In this document: one piece after another, positions 43,387 through 52,776 of the stretch
How the letters are laid out: every line of letters starts with the position of its first letter
Position numbering within the stretch: position 1 is the stretch's first letter
Assembly: GCA_017512025.1 (NCBI GenBank)
Contig: JAFWHH010000009.1
Coordinates: forward strand, 558,001-622,000
DNA: 64,000 bases
Direction of reading: 5' to 3'
Source of the DNA: Clostridia bacterium
GTDB lineage: Bacteria; Bacillota; Clostridia; TANB77; CAG-508
The notes under the pieces: generated by a model
Seen by the model: the letters and a program-made list of their open reading frames with translations, nothing else
The model's database searches: none
What the model was told of the DNA's origin: nothing
Position numbers and translations under genes: made by a program

Positions 43387-43415
43387 AGTATCCAACTTTT
43401 TACCAGTCGTGTCAA
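43387..43415 (-). promoter_or_regulatory. promoter of sepF-divIVA
   Basis: Minus strand: TTGACA (43410-43415), 17-base spacer, GATACT (43387-43392). Confidence 0.65.
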
Positions 43416-43470
43416 TACTTTTATTGCTTTGTAATACAAAAAACATATTGTTGTAATATTTTTGTAATAT

Positions 43471-44664
43471 TTAGTTTTCAATCTGGTCAAACACTGAAAT
43501 TGTCTTCTTGTTTGATAAAGATGACATGTCGTAACCAGCCTCTTTAAGCTCTGAATATGTGTAGTTCTCTACAATTGAATATTTATCATTTGATTTAAGA
43601 ACTTTAACAACAATTTTCTCTTTTAATCCAGCTCTATTTCTTGTTACATATGCAAAGTCACCCTCATACTTAATTGCTGAATTAGGAATCTTAAGACCAG
43701 AGTAACTCCACCAAATAACATCGAAGGAAACCTTTCTGTATTTAATTAAGTCAACGACAGAATTTGTTACTTCGAAAACTATTAGTTGTTTACCAGAAGC
43801 TTGTTCATCTTTCTTAATTATTTTTGCTGGTATTTCCTTTGAGTCTTGAAGTCTTAATTTAATTGTCTTTCCAACTTCACAATTTTTAGCTTCTTCTGAA
43901 TCAAGTAAACATGCAATATTACATTTAAAGTTATTAACAATCTTTCCTGAATCTGTTGTTGAGGCTATTAATTTACCGGTTTCAATATTTAAATCATTTA
44001 AAAATGACTCGTTTAAATAAGACAAATCTTCGCTAGTAAGTTTTGATTCAAGGCCGTCTACTCTGTATGAAATAACACCGCTATCATCAGCATAAATATA
44101 TGATGATTCTTCTTTTAGTTCATTCTCGAATGCATCTCTTTGTTTTAACAAAGATTTAAGCTCATTGTTATCAGAATCCTCAGCTCTAATTTTAATCTTT
44201 TTAGTTAGATAGTTTCCGATTTCTGTTTTACCTTGACCTATCTTTTGCAAATCATCAATTTCATATAAACTATCTAGCTTTGAATTAATTTGAGCATTAA
44301 TTATTTTAATATCTGCAGAATAATACTCTTCATCTTCTATTCCATCAATTGTGTTTTGAATTTGCATATCAATATCCGAAATTTTATTATTTATTTCTTC
44401 TTCATCTTCAACACAATATCTGTAGACAGATTCACCTTTTGCAACTTTTTCTCCTTCAGATCTAATTGCAACTATTCCATTTGAAGCATTTGGTATCTCA
44501 ATTAAGTTTTCTTCTCTTATAACATATCCCTCAGCATATTCTTCTTTATAAATCTTACCTTCTTCAACTACAAAATTAGAAGTAGGTTTTCTTATAATGT
44601 TAATAATTAAAACCAAAAGATATATTGAGATAATTATACAAACACCAATTACAACAACCTTCAT
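43471..44664 (-). CDS. HlyD-like membrane protein between miaA and sepF
   Basis: A 397-aa (or longer) protein. One transmembrane helix (VVVIGVCIIISIYLLVLIINI), then a membrane-fusion-type region: lipoyl-like half NGIVAIRSEGEKVAKGESVYRY, a helical hairpin (about 95-180), and a second barrel part. This arrangement and its place beside sepF are common in Clostridia. No ABC or RND partner is nearby. The ATG at 44664 has no SD. An in-frame, lysine-rich extension of 23 codons runs back to AGGTGAGGG just after miaA, but contains no ATG, GTG or TTG, only an ATA in place. Confidence 0.75.
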   Translation of the reverse strand: MKVVVIGVCIIISIYLLVLIINIIRKPTSNFVVEEGKIYKEEYAEGYVIREENLIEIPNASNGIVAIRSEGEKVAKGESVYRYCVEDEEEINNKISDIDMQIQNTIDGIEDEEYYSADIKIINAQINSKLDSLYEIDDLQKIGQGKTEIGNYLTKKIKIRAEDSDNNELKSLLKQRDAFENELKEESSYIYADDSGVISYRVDGLESKLTSEDLSYLNESFLNDLNIETGKLIASTTDSGKIVNNFKCNIACLLDSEEAKNCEVGKTIKLRLQDSKEIPAKIIKKDEQASGKQLIVFEVTNSVVDLIKYRKVSFDVIWWSYSGLKIPNSAIKYEGDFAYVTRNRAGLKEKIVVKVLKSNDKYSIVENYTYSELKEAGYDMSSLSNKKTISVFDQIEN

Positions 44665-44740
44665 TGTTTTCTTATTTTTTAAGTCATTTTTATCATTATT
44701 AACTTTTTTCTTGTTTACAACTTTCTTTTCTATAGTTCCC

Positions 44741-45670
44741 TCACCTTATTTCATCTAAAATAAAATTCGTATTTTCCTCTAATGTTTTCGAAGCATCTAT
44801 CCATTTGATTTCTTTATTTTTTCTAAACCATGTAAGTTGTCTTTTAGCATAACGTCTGCTTTCTTGCTTTATCGTCTCAATCATTTCATCTTTAGAACAT
44901 TCTCCTTTAAAATATTGAACAACTTCCTTGTATCCAAGACCTTGCATTGCAGTAGGCATATCTGGATATTTTTTTATCAAATTTTGAACTTCTTCTATAA
45001 GTCCCGCTTCTATCATTAAATCTACTCTTCTGTTGATTCTATCGTATAGCTTTTCCCTATCCATATCTATAGCAAAAACTCTAAAATCATATTTAACCTC
45101 ATTCTTTCTTGACTCAGCTTCCATCTCTGTTTTAGTTTTTCCTGTAGATTTGTATATTTCTAAAACTCTACAAATTCTTTTTTTATCATTTCTACTTATC
45201 TTTTCCATGGCTTTGTCATCTATTTCTTTAGCCATGTCATATAAGTAATCTAGTCCCTTGCTCTCAATTAATTCCTCTAGTTCATTTCTGTAATCTAAGT
45301 CAACCTTTATTTCATTGTAATCAATACCATAAACTAACGAATCAATATAAAGTCCTGTTCCTCCAACAACAATTGGAATTTTACCTTTTGCAAGTATTTC
45401 TTCAATTGCTTCTGTAGCATCTTTCTTGAAATCAGCAACACTATATCTGATTTCTGGAGAAACACAATCTACTAAGTAATGTTTTATTCCATCCATTTCT
45501 TCTGGTGTAGGCTTTGCAGTTCCAATTGTCATATCTTTATATATTTGCATTGAATCTGCAGAAACAATCTCACCATCTATTTTTTTAGCTAATGCTATTG
45601 AAAGAGCCGTTTTGCCTGATGCTGTTGGTCCACCAATAACAATTACCTTTGGCTTATTAATAAGAATCAC
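44741..45670 (-). CDS. miaA: tRNA dimethylallyltransferase
   Basis: A 309-aa enzyme adding dimethylallyl to A37 of tRNAs reading UNN codons. Walker A GGPTASGKTALSIAL, VSADSMQIYKDMTIGTAKPT, VGGTGLYIDSLVYG, and the tRNA-binding AMQGLGYKEVVQYF and SRRYAKRQLTWFR are all present. It follows mutL by 6 bases, the normal Firmicutes order mutS-mutL-miaA; mutS is not between them and hfq does not follow. Confidence 0.97.
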   Translation of the reverse strand: MILINKPKVIVIGGPTASGKTALSIALAKKIDGEIVSADSMQIYKDMTIGTAKPTPEEMDGIKHYLVDCVSPEIRYSVADFKKDATEAIEEILAKGKIPIVVGGTGLYIDSLVYGIDYNEIKVDLDYRNELEELIESKGLDYLYDMAKEIDDKAMEKISRNDKKRICRVLEIYKSTGKTKTEMEAESRKNEVKYDFRVFAIDMDREKLYDRINRRVDLMIEAGLIEEVQNLIKKYPDMPTAMQGLGYKEVVQYFKGECSKDEMIETIKQESRRYAKRQLTWFRKNKEIKWIDASKTLEENTNFILDEIR

Positions 45671-45676
45671 CTTCCA

Positions 45677-48004
45677 CTATTTTGATATTTTCTTTTCTAT
45701 ATCTGATTGAGATAATTTTATTGCAATAGAGTTATTATTAATTCCCATAAAAGGATTATCTAATATTAATAGTTTCTTCATTAAAGAATCAACCTCTTCA
45801 AAAGTTAGAGCTATCTTTTCATTTTTAGCAGCGCTCTTAGCTATTGTTGCAATAAACTTTTCTTCGATTTCATCTTTTGATGTTCTAGCAACTTTATTAA
45901 TTTCATCTAATATTTCTACAAATAATTCTTTTGTTTCAAGCTCGATACATACATCTGGAACACCAACGAGCTTTATTGTATTATCACCAAATTCTTCATA
46001 TTCAAATCCAGCTTTTTTAAGTAATAATAAATTATCTCTTGCTACATCCATTTGCTTACTTGTAAGTTCAATTACATCTGGTAAAAGCATCATTTGCGAT
46101 TCACGATTTCCAAATGCATAGTAGCTCTTCTTTAATTTCTCAAATAAAATTCTTTCATTAGCTACCCTTTGATCAATTATGTATAACTCATCTTCAATTT
46201 CGATGATTACAAATTTTGAGAAACCAACCCCAACAAATTTATATTTAACATCGTTACGTTTGCTTATATGGTCTATCTTGTTAATTCCTTCAACAGTTTC
46301 TAGCTTTATTTTATTATCTTCTTCAGGTTTTACTTCAACTTTTTCTGTTGGTCTAATTCCAAATGTTTTTCTGTACATTTCTTCAAAAGAGTTATCTAGG
46401 GCTTCAGCATCATCATCTTTGTCTTCTTTCTTTGTTTCTTCCTCTTTTTTCTCCACCTTCTCTTCAGTTTTTATATCAGCATTAAGAAACTTATCCATAT
46501 TATTAGATAGTGCTGGAATTTCAACTGGTTTATTTTCTTCTTTTGGCTCATCAATTTTTAGTAAGCTATCTTTGATAGCAAAAGAAATATCTTCTAAAGT
46601 TTCATTCTTTACTTCGTCAGATTTAAGCTCTTCTGTTTCTTTGTTGTCAGTAGATTCTGTCTTACTTTCAGCTTCGCCATTTTTTAGCTCTTCTTGGAAT
46701 TTTAATACGTCCTCAAAGTAGTTAACTCCATCTTCTTCATGATCTTTACTCTCTGGCTTAGTTTCATTTTTTTCTTCTGGATCTTCAAATTCAGAGCTTA
46801 CATCTTCAATTGCATGTTGTCTTAATCTGTCATTATATAAGTCCTCCACTAGATTACCAGTATTAGAAATTGGAATATCTTCTACTTCAGTTGTTGGCTT
46901 TGAATATATGTAATCCCTTTGTCTTTCAAGCTCTTTTAAATCAAATTTAGTATTTGATCCTTCCTTTATTAACTCCAAAATATCCTCTTCCTTATTCTCT
47001 TCCTGTACTTCTTCTTTCATATTAGCTAAAGTGTCTTTTATTGCATGATATACAAGTTTGAATATTTTATTTTCTTCTTGGAATCTGATTTCTAATTTTG
47101 CTGGGTGTACATTAACATCTATTTGATGCGAATCAATTTCCAAATTAATAATTAAAAATCCAAATTTACCAGCTGGAACCATACCTTTGAAAGCTTGCTC
47201 AGCGGCACTTGTTAATATTTTATCTTTTATAAATCTTCCATTTACAAAGAATAGTTGTCCAGTACGATTTGCCTTTGCTATTTCTGGTTTACCAATACAA
47301 CCAGTTACTCTCATATCTTCATATTTATAGTCAACATTTAAAATATTTTCAGCTATATCTTTTCCATAAATACTATAAACTGTATCTTTAATATTTCCAT
47401 TTCCATTAGTTTGCACTAATGTTTTACCTAAGCTTTGTAATTTAATTGCAATTCCTGGATTAACAAGAGCTAGTCTATTAACTACATCCTCAACATATCC
47501 AAGTTCTGTGAAATCTTTCTTTAAGAATTTATATCTAACAGGTGTATTATAAAATAAGTTTTCAACAATAATTGTTGTTCCTTTTGGACATCCTGTTTCT
47601 TCCTTACTAATTACTTTTCCACCTTCAACAACAATTGAATATCCAGTCTCACTATCTTCTCTTCTTGATGTTAATTCAACTCTTGCAATTGCTGCTATAC
47701 TTGCTAAAGCTTCACCTCTAAATCCCATAGATTTTACTTCTTCTAAATCCTTAGCACTTCTTATCTTACTTGTTGCGTGTCTCTCAAAAGCAATTTCCAT
47801 ATCATCTGGTAAAAAACCTTTACCATTATCTGTTATTCTTATATATGTGATACCACCATTTTTGATTTCTACTGTCACATTTGTAGCCCCAGCATCTATT
47901 GAATTTTCCAATAGCTCTTTAACCACTGATGCAGGTCTTTCAATAACTTCTCCTGCTGCTATTTTATTTATTGTTAAATCGTCTAATAGTACAATGTTAC
48001 CCAT
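45677..48004 (-). CDS. mutL: DNA mismatch repair protein MutL without endonuclease motifs
   Basis: A 775-aa MutL. The N-terminal GHKL ATPase is intact (NSIDAGATN, DNGKGF, GFRGEALASIAA). A very acidic linker of about 200 residues makes it longer than the usual 620-650. In the C-terminal domain the metal motif DQHA-x2-E-x4-E reads DQRVANERILFE (His to Arg), the ACK region reads AKSAAKNEK, and the CPHGRP motif is replaced by GINNNSIAI. These three changes suggest loss of strand-nicking activity, unlike typical Firmicutes MutL. Dimerisation elements seem kept. The ATG follows AAGGATAG. Confidence 0.93.
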   Translation of the reverse strand: MGNIVLLDDLTINKIAAGEVIERPASVVKELLENSIDAGATNVTVEIKNGGITYIRITDNGKGFLPDDMEIAFERHATSKIRSAKDLEEVKSMGFRGEALASIAAIARVELTSRREDSETGYSIVVEGGKVISKEETGCPKGTTIIVENLFYNTPVRYKFLKKDFTELGYVEDVVNRLALVNPGIAIKLQSLGKTLVQTNGNGNIKDTVYSIYGKDIAENILNVDYKYEDMRVTGCIGKPEIAKANRTGQLFFVNGRFIKDKILTSAAEQAFKGMVPAGKFGFLIINLEIDSHQIDVNVHPAKLEIRFQEENKIFKLVYHAIKDTLANMKEEVQEENKEEDILELIKEGSNTKFDLKELERQRDYIYSKPTTEVEDIPISNTGNLVEDLYNDRLRQHAIEDVSSEFEDPEEKNETKPESKDHEEDGVNYFEDVLKFQEELKNGEAESKTESTDNKETEELKSDEVKNETLEDISFAIKDSLLKIDEPKEENKPVEIPALSNNMDKFLNADIKTEEKVEKKEEETKKEDKDDDAEALDNSFEEMYRKTFGIRPTEKVEVKPEEDNKIKLETVEGINKIDHISKRNDVKYKFVGVGFSKFVIIEIEDELYIIDQRVANERILFEKLKKSYYAFGNRESQMMLLPDVIELTSKQMDVARDNLLLLKKAGFEYEEFGDNTIKLVGVPDVCIELETKELFVEILDEINKVARTSKDEIEEKFIATIAKSAAKNEKIALTFEEVDSLMKKLLILDNPFMGINNNSIAIKLSQSDIEKKISK

Positions 48005-48194
48005 TTGCTAATCTATCCTTTCTGGTGTTTTAAATTTCATCCTCTTTAGTAAATAAAGTCCATTTTATGAGAATTATATCATTATAAATGCCTTTTTGTA
48101 TATAGGAAATTTGATTTTATCGAACTTTTTCGTAACACTTTTTCACACTTTGAATAATATATATCAAACACGATTTGGAAGGGGTGAATTTATA

Positions 48195-48314
48195 ATGCCA
48201 GAAAATAGAAATTGTGGCTGTGGTTTTGGTTTTGGAGATGATTGTATTTGGATCATTTTATTACTTCTTATAATTTGTTGTTGCTGTGGTGGTAACAGAG
48301 GCGGATGCTGTTAG
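48195..48314 (+). CDS. 39-aa cysteine-rich membrane peptide
   Basis: A small gene on the plus strand. It has a polar N-terminus with CGCGFGFGDD, one hydrophobic helix (CIWIILLLLII), and CCCCGG and GGCC at the end: eight Cys in 39 residues. GGAAGGGG is 9 bases before the ATG at 48195. Similar short Gly/Cys peptides with a WIILLLL core are seen in spore-formers, where some are coat-associated; that is a weak analogy. A bidirectional hairpin follows. It is divergent from mutL. Confidence 0.7.
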   Translation: MPENRNCGCGFGFGDDCIWIILLLLIICCCCGGNRGGCC

Positions 48315-48342
48315 TTATAGTTAATTAAATAGTTGTTACATG

Positions 48343-48380
48343 AAAAAAGAATGATAATCAAATGATTATCATTCTTTTAG
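48343..48380. terminator. bidirectional terminator
   Basis: AAAGAATGATAATC-AAAT-GATTATCATTCTTT (48346-48377), serving the Cys-rich peptide (+) and the Ig-like protein (-). Confidence 0.85.
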
Positions 48381-48388
48381 CTTATAAT

Positions 48389-49360
48389 TTATTTTGTTGT
48401 TTTACCTTTATACTCTTTCTTAATGTTTCCTTCATATGCTTTTATTATAATGAAGTTCTCACCATCTTTTAAGTCAAGATTGAATTCGTAAGTATTTCCT
48501 TCAATGTTTTCAATTGTCTTTTCTTCATTGTTAAAGTTATATTCAATCTTAGTTATTTCGTATTCATCAGTTACCTTAACCATGATTTGTGTTTCATTCT
48601 TTGTAACTGTAATTGTTGGTCCATCAGTTCCATGAACATCTTTCTCGACTTCTTTTAGATTTCCAGCCTTATCATATGCTTTAACTTTTATTTTGTTGTT
48701 ACCTTTCAAAGCATCAACCTTAGCACTTAATGTTTTCTCATCAGCAGATAATCCTGTTATCTTAACTTCTTCTCCACCATTCCAGCTATATGTTACATAG
48801 TCCATCATAACATCATCAGTTGCTGTTATAATAACTTTTCCTGGTTCAGCTGTTAGTGAAACTACCGGCTCATTTTTATCATTTTCTATTGCTGTTTTCT
48901 TATCAACTTCTGGTGGAATATTTGCATCTGGTCCACCAAATTGATCATCAGGCTCATCATATACAATTTTAATTGTATCATAAGTAACTGTACTTCCATC
49001 TACTGCATACGATTTTATTGATAACTCATTTACACCTATTGGATTATTAACATCAAAGCTAAATTCTTTTTCTCCAGACTTAGCTATTACTGTTTCTTCT
49101 CCATTATTCCATGCATATACTATTTTCTTTATTCCTATTTCTGACTTTACATTAAACACTGTTTTATCAGATTCTATTTTTCCTGTTATTTCTGGTTTTA
49201 TTACATCGACTTGTTTGTTTAAGTTAGTATATAATTTCCATCCGCCTTCACCTACTAAAATCAACGCAAATAATATTAAAAATATACACAAATGCTTTGT
49301 GTTCTTCTTTAGAATTTTCTTGCTGTTTTCAGAATTCCTAAACGACAATATTTGGTTCAT
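48389..49360 (-). CDS. membrane-anchored protein with three Ig-like repeats
   Basis: A 323-aa protein with a cytoplasmic 25-residue basic tail, one transmembrane helix (HLCIFLILFALILVGEGG), and about 270 extracellular residues. Three beta-sandwich modules share a core of IxxxxYxWNxGEE, a Leu/Phe strand, then NxLxIKAYxxxGN: around IKKIVYAWNNGEE, MDYVTYSWNGGEE and ITKIEYNFNNEEK. An acidic, Pro-rich spacer follows the first. Such repeats bind ligands or space surface domains; no enzyme is attached. Function unknown. Single-gene unit downstream of spoIIE. Confidence 0.75.
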   Translation of the reverse strand: MNQILSFRNSENSKKILKKNTKHLCIFLILFALILVGEGGWKLYTNLNKQVDVIKPEITGKIESDKTVFNVKSEIGIKKIVYAWNNGEETVIAKSGEKEFSFDVNNPIGVNELSIKSYAVDGSTVTYDTIKIVYDEPDDQFGGPDANIPPEVDKKTAIENDKNEPVVSLTAEPGKVIITATDDVMMDYVTYSWNGGEEVKITGLSADEKTLSAKVDALKGNNKIKVKAYDKAGNLKEVEKDVHGTDGPTITVTKNETQIMVKVTDEYEITKIEYNFNNEEKTIENIEGNTYEFNLDLKDGENFIIIKAYEGNIKKEYKGKTTK

Positions 49361-49427
49361 ATCAACGCACCTTTCTCGATTTTATAAATTTGTTCCAATT
49401 ATATCATAATCATTTAATTAAGTAAAC

Positions 49428-49468
49428 AAAAAAAATAATTGTCACCACTATTTGGTGACAATTATTGA
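49428..49468 (-). terminator. terminator of spoIIE
   Basis: AATAATTGTCACC (49434-49446) pairs with 49454-49466 just after the stop; a T-run follows on the minus strand. Confidence 0.82.
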
Positions 49469-49475
49469 TTTAGCT

Positions 49476-51968
49476 TTATTTTGATACTTTAGCAACGATA
49501 ACAGTCATATCATCTTTTTCTTTTCCATAGTTATTATCAATTGCTTCACTTATAATCAAATCAGCGATTTGTTGCACATCTTCAGTTTGTAATTCTTCAA
49601 TAAAATATTTTAACCATAATTCTTTATTTTGGAATTCCTCATTTGACTCAGTAATTCCATCTGTACACATTATGATTATATCCCCTTCTTTTAGATCTTT
49701 CTCATAATTTTCAAACTCAATTTCATTTACAATTCCTGTTGGTAATGTAGATGAACTGATAAGCTCTACTTCTTTATTTCTTTTAATATAAGTAGGACAT
49801 GCACCATTTTTTATAAATTCAGCACTTCCTTGATATAAATCCAAAATAGATATATCTAATGTTGCATACATATCTTCTTCCATTTCAGAAGAAAGAGCAG
49901 AATTTATCATCTTAACTGAAGTATTCTTTTTAAATCCAGATGATAACATCTTTTCTAGCATTTTAATTGCAACTTTGCTACATTTTCTCGCATCTGGGCC
50001 AGAGCCTTTTCCATCACTAACAGCAAGTAAATATTTTCCATCATTAAGTTTTGTTTGTGTACTTGTATCTCCAGACACTAGTGAGTCGTGTTTTTTTGCT
50101 CTAGCAATACCAACTTTTAAATTGTATTTATCTTTTGAAATAAATTTATAGACACATTCATCAGTCTCGTTTTTAGCTGCACATTTTCTCTTTTGCATAA
50201 CAATTTGCTCTTCAAATACTTTTGTTAAAACTTTCTCAATTTTCTTATACTCGCAAGAATCTTGATTGCAGTTTTCCTTCTTTGTATATATGCTTATATT
50301 TTTTCTTTTTGAATCAGTTTCTTTAATTTTTATTTCTGTAACTTCAATTCCTTTTTGTTTTAATACTTTTGTAATCATTTGTTTTTTATCATCAAATGAA
50401 TTATCATTTTCTTTCTCAATATCTTCGGCCAAATCTGAAATTACTTCCGAAACACTTTCTAACTGATTTTTCATATTTTTGTTATTTTCATCAATCTTCT
50501 TTTTTAATATGAAATTCATTTTTTCTGTATCATACGCTTTATTAATAGCCTCTATCATACTATTAATATCATCTTCTACAGCCTTGTTTACACTATTATC
50601 TTCTATACCAATAATATAGTTATTATGCTTAGCAAAAATCGCAATCAAAATATCCTTTGACAACTTATTGTTATCTTTAAGTGTATCATAAATATCTCCT
50701 GCAATTTCATTTGAAGTGATTATATCTTGGTATAAAATATTATCTTCCATTCCAGCTAAATTATTCTTAAGCTCTTCTTCAAAAATCTTTTTGCTTTCAT
50801 CTATATTATCAATTTTTTCATCAGCATCAACTGTTGTAGCCGCAACCTCTCCGTAGCTTTTGGCAATTTCAGCAATTGTTTCTGAAACATCATTTAATTT
50901 ATTTGCTGTTTCCTTGCTAACATTTAATGTTTTCTTTGTTGTCTCTGGCAATATTGCTGAGCTTTCAAAGAAATCATCCATTAGCACCTCAATCTTTTTA
51001 GGAATTAATAATAATCCAAGTGATGCTATCAATATTTCTTGGAAGACAATTATTGGCTCTAGATTTCCATTTGAGAAGTACGTAATTAAAACATTTCCAA
51101 TAATGAATCCAACAATAACACCAATCTTTCCTATTTTGCTTAATATTCCAGATAGCATACCAGCTATAGCAAACGCAGCAATAACAATTGGAGGTTCATT
51201 TCCAATTATTCCAAGTACAACACCAATAGTTACTCCACCAACTGTTCCAAGTAGAACTCCACTTTTCCATCCAAGTATTAAAACAATTAAAATACATAAA
51301 ATGTTTTTTAGAGAATATCCTAATATTGAAACAGGTCCAAATGCAGATATTGCAATTGATATAAGTACAGCTGCTCCCATAATTTCTTCTATTGAAAACA
51401 CTGTTTTATAGCCATAATCATAAATAACATCTAGTGAATTAACAAATATTTTGTAGAACACATACGTTGTTATACAAAGCATTACTCCTACTACTAAACT
51501 TGAAATATTAACAGATGAAAATAACATTGGAATTATTTTTACTAATATAATTGATAGTATTATATTTTTCCCGAACATTGCTTTTTCATTTACTTCTTCT
51601 TGTTTTCTTGCTTTAAAAATAAATAGTGTTATGAAAAACACAATACTTATTATGAAATAACTACCTGTTGCATCTGGTCCAAGTCCAATAAAACTACCTA
51701 ATATTGTTGATAAATATACAATACTGATTGGTATACCACAACTTGCTGATGCAGCAACAATAGATAAAGAAAATGGAGCAATTCCAAGTGAAGAATCTCC
51801 TCCAAAACTAACCATTGAAACTAAAAATGAAATTACATATATAATAATATTTCTAACTGAAAATAACTTTAATAATAAATCTTTAACGTCAATTTGACTG
51901 TATTTAACATCTTTACCGTGATTCTTTTTGCTAAAATCACTAGCTACACCTTGAAACATCCTTACCAC
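49476..51968 (-). CDS. spoIIE: stage II sporulation protein E
   Basis: An 830-aa membrane PP2C phosphatase that dephosphorylates SpoIIAA to activate sigma-F in the forespore. About ten transmembrane helices fill residues 30-320, a central regulatory region follows, and the C-terminal PP2C domain has LLAVSDGKGSGPDARKCS, IKNGACPTYI and IIMCTDGITES. It appears complete. The start is an ATG or TTG-type start near 51968. It faces a plus-strand operon across a 260-base gap. Confidence 0.95.
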   Translation of the reverse strand: MVRMFQGVASDFSKKNHGKDVKYSQIDVKDLLLKLFSVRNIIIYVISFLVSMVSFGGDSSLGIAPFSLSIVAASASCGIPISIVYLSTILGSFIGLGPDATGSYFIISIVFFITLFIFKARKQEEVNEKAMFGKNIILSIILVKIIPMLFSSVNISSLVVGVMLCITTYVFYKIFVNSLDVIYDYGYKTVFSIEEIMGAAVLISIAISAFGPVSILGYSLKNILCILIVLILGWKSGVLLGTVGGVTIGVVLGIIGNEPPIVIAAFAIAGMLSGILSKIGKIGVIVGFIIGNVLITYFSNGNLEPIIVFQEILIASLGLLLIPKKIEVLMDDFFESSAILPETTKKTLNVSKETANKLNDVSETIAEIAKSYGEVAATTVDADEKIDNIDESKKIFEEELKNNLAGMEDNILYQDIITSNEIAGDIYDTLKDNNKLSKDILIAIFAKHNNYIIGIEDNSVNKAVEDDINSMIEAINKAYDTEKMNFILKKKIDENNKNMKNQLESVSEVISDLAEDIEKENDNSFDDKKQMITKVLKQKGIEVTEIKIKETDSKRKNISIYTKKENCNQDSCEYKKIEKVLTKVFEEQIVMQKRKCAAKNETDECVYKFISKDKYNLKVGIARAKKHDSLVSGDTSTQTKLNDGKYLLAVSDGKGSGPDARKCSKVAIKMLEKMLSSGFKKNTSVKMINSALSSEMEEDMYATLDISILDLYQGSAEFIKNGACPTYIKRNKEVELISSSTLPTGIVNEIEFENYEKDLKEGDIIIMCTDGITESNEEFQNKELWLKYFIEELQTEDVQQIADLIISEAIDNNYGKEKDDMTVIVAKVSK

Positions 51969-52228
51969 CTCTTGCTCTTTTTATTTATGTACTTATATTA
52001 CACAAATGCTACTGAATTTTTTGTCGTTTTTAATACATAAATATTAAAAAGTTTTTTACACATTGTGATATAATTTATTTTTATTTTCTATAATTATCTT
52101 TAATAACACAAATTTCATTTCGTATTTTATCTCATAATCCCGTAAAAAACAATATTTAGCGAAAAAATAATATATACATTTTTGAGAGCATGCATATATT
52201 ATAATAAGAAATTTATTCTGGAGGTTAT

Positions 52229-52390
52229 ATGAATAATAACAATATAGATGTTGGCAGCCTAATGAAAATGCTTGCTAAGATGGATAAAAAAGATCTGGCT
52301 AATGGTATGAGTCAGCTAAATACTATATTAAAATCTAATGATAAAGATAGAATTATAAACGAGCTAAAGAATAATTTGAATAAAAAATAA
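52229..52390 (+). CDS. unknown 53-aa protein, first of a three-gene plus-strand operon
   Basis: A short helical protein beginning MNNNNIDVGSLMKMLAKMDK, with DLANGMSQLNTILKS in the middle and a Lys/Asn-rich end. TGGAGG stands 4 bases before the ATG. The next gene starts 15 bases downstream. A sigma-E-like -10 (CATATATT at 52192-52199) lies 30 bases upstream. Similar short proteins occur beside spore-formers' sporulation genes; exact role unknown. Confidence 0.65.
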   Translation: MNNNNIDVGSLMKMLAKMDKKDLANGMSQLNTILKSNDKDRIINELKNNLNKK

Positions 52391-52404
52391 CTTGGAGGCT
52401 AATT

Positions 52405-52776
52405 ATGGATGGAGATATGAATGATATTTTTCAAAAACTTAATTCAATAATGTCTGATAAAGAGACCACTGACAATTTGAAAAATATTATAGACAACTTC
52501 AATACTTCATCTGCAAATACTAGCCAAGCTTCTAGTGAAAACAACTCCTCGTCTGATATTCCTAATTTTGATATTAATACTATTTTAAAAATAAAATCTA
52601 TAATGGATAACTTAAATAGCTGTCAAAATGATTCTAGATTCAATTTGCTTTTATCTCTAAAGCCGTATTTAAAGGATTCTAAAAGAGAAAAAATTGATCA
52701 ATATATTAAGTTTTTAAAAATTGCAAGTGTAGTTGAAGCAATGAATCTATCTGGTGGTGATACAAAAAATGAATAG
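52405..52776 (+). CDS. unknown 123-aa protein with SLKPYLKDSKREKI motif
   Basis: A hydrophilic helical protein. The N-terminal half is low-complexity (Ser/Asn-rich). The C-terminal half has INTILKIKSIMDNL and RFNLLLSLKPYLKDSKREKI then DQYIKFLKIASVVEAM, a conserved clostridial pattern without a known function. GGAGG is 7 bases before the ATG. The stop overlaps the start of the third gene (ATGAATAG), so translation is coupled. Confidence 0.72.
   Translation: MDGDMNDIFQKLNSIMSDKETTDNLKNIIDNFNTSSANTSQASSENNSSSDIPNFDINTILKIKSIMDNLNSCQNDSRFNLLLSLKPYLKDSKREKIDQYIKFLKIASVVEAMNLSGGDTKNE

Noticed and set aside
46179-46721. 180-codon plus-strand open frame opposite mutL
   Set aside because: It is Ser/Phe-rich because it is the reverse of the acidic Glu/Lys linker of MutL; no start signals.
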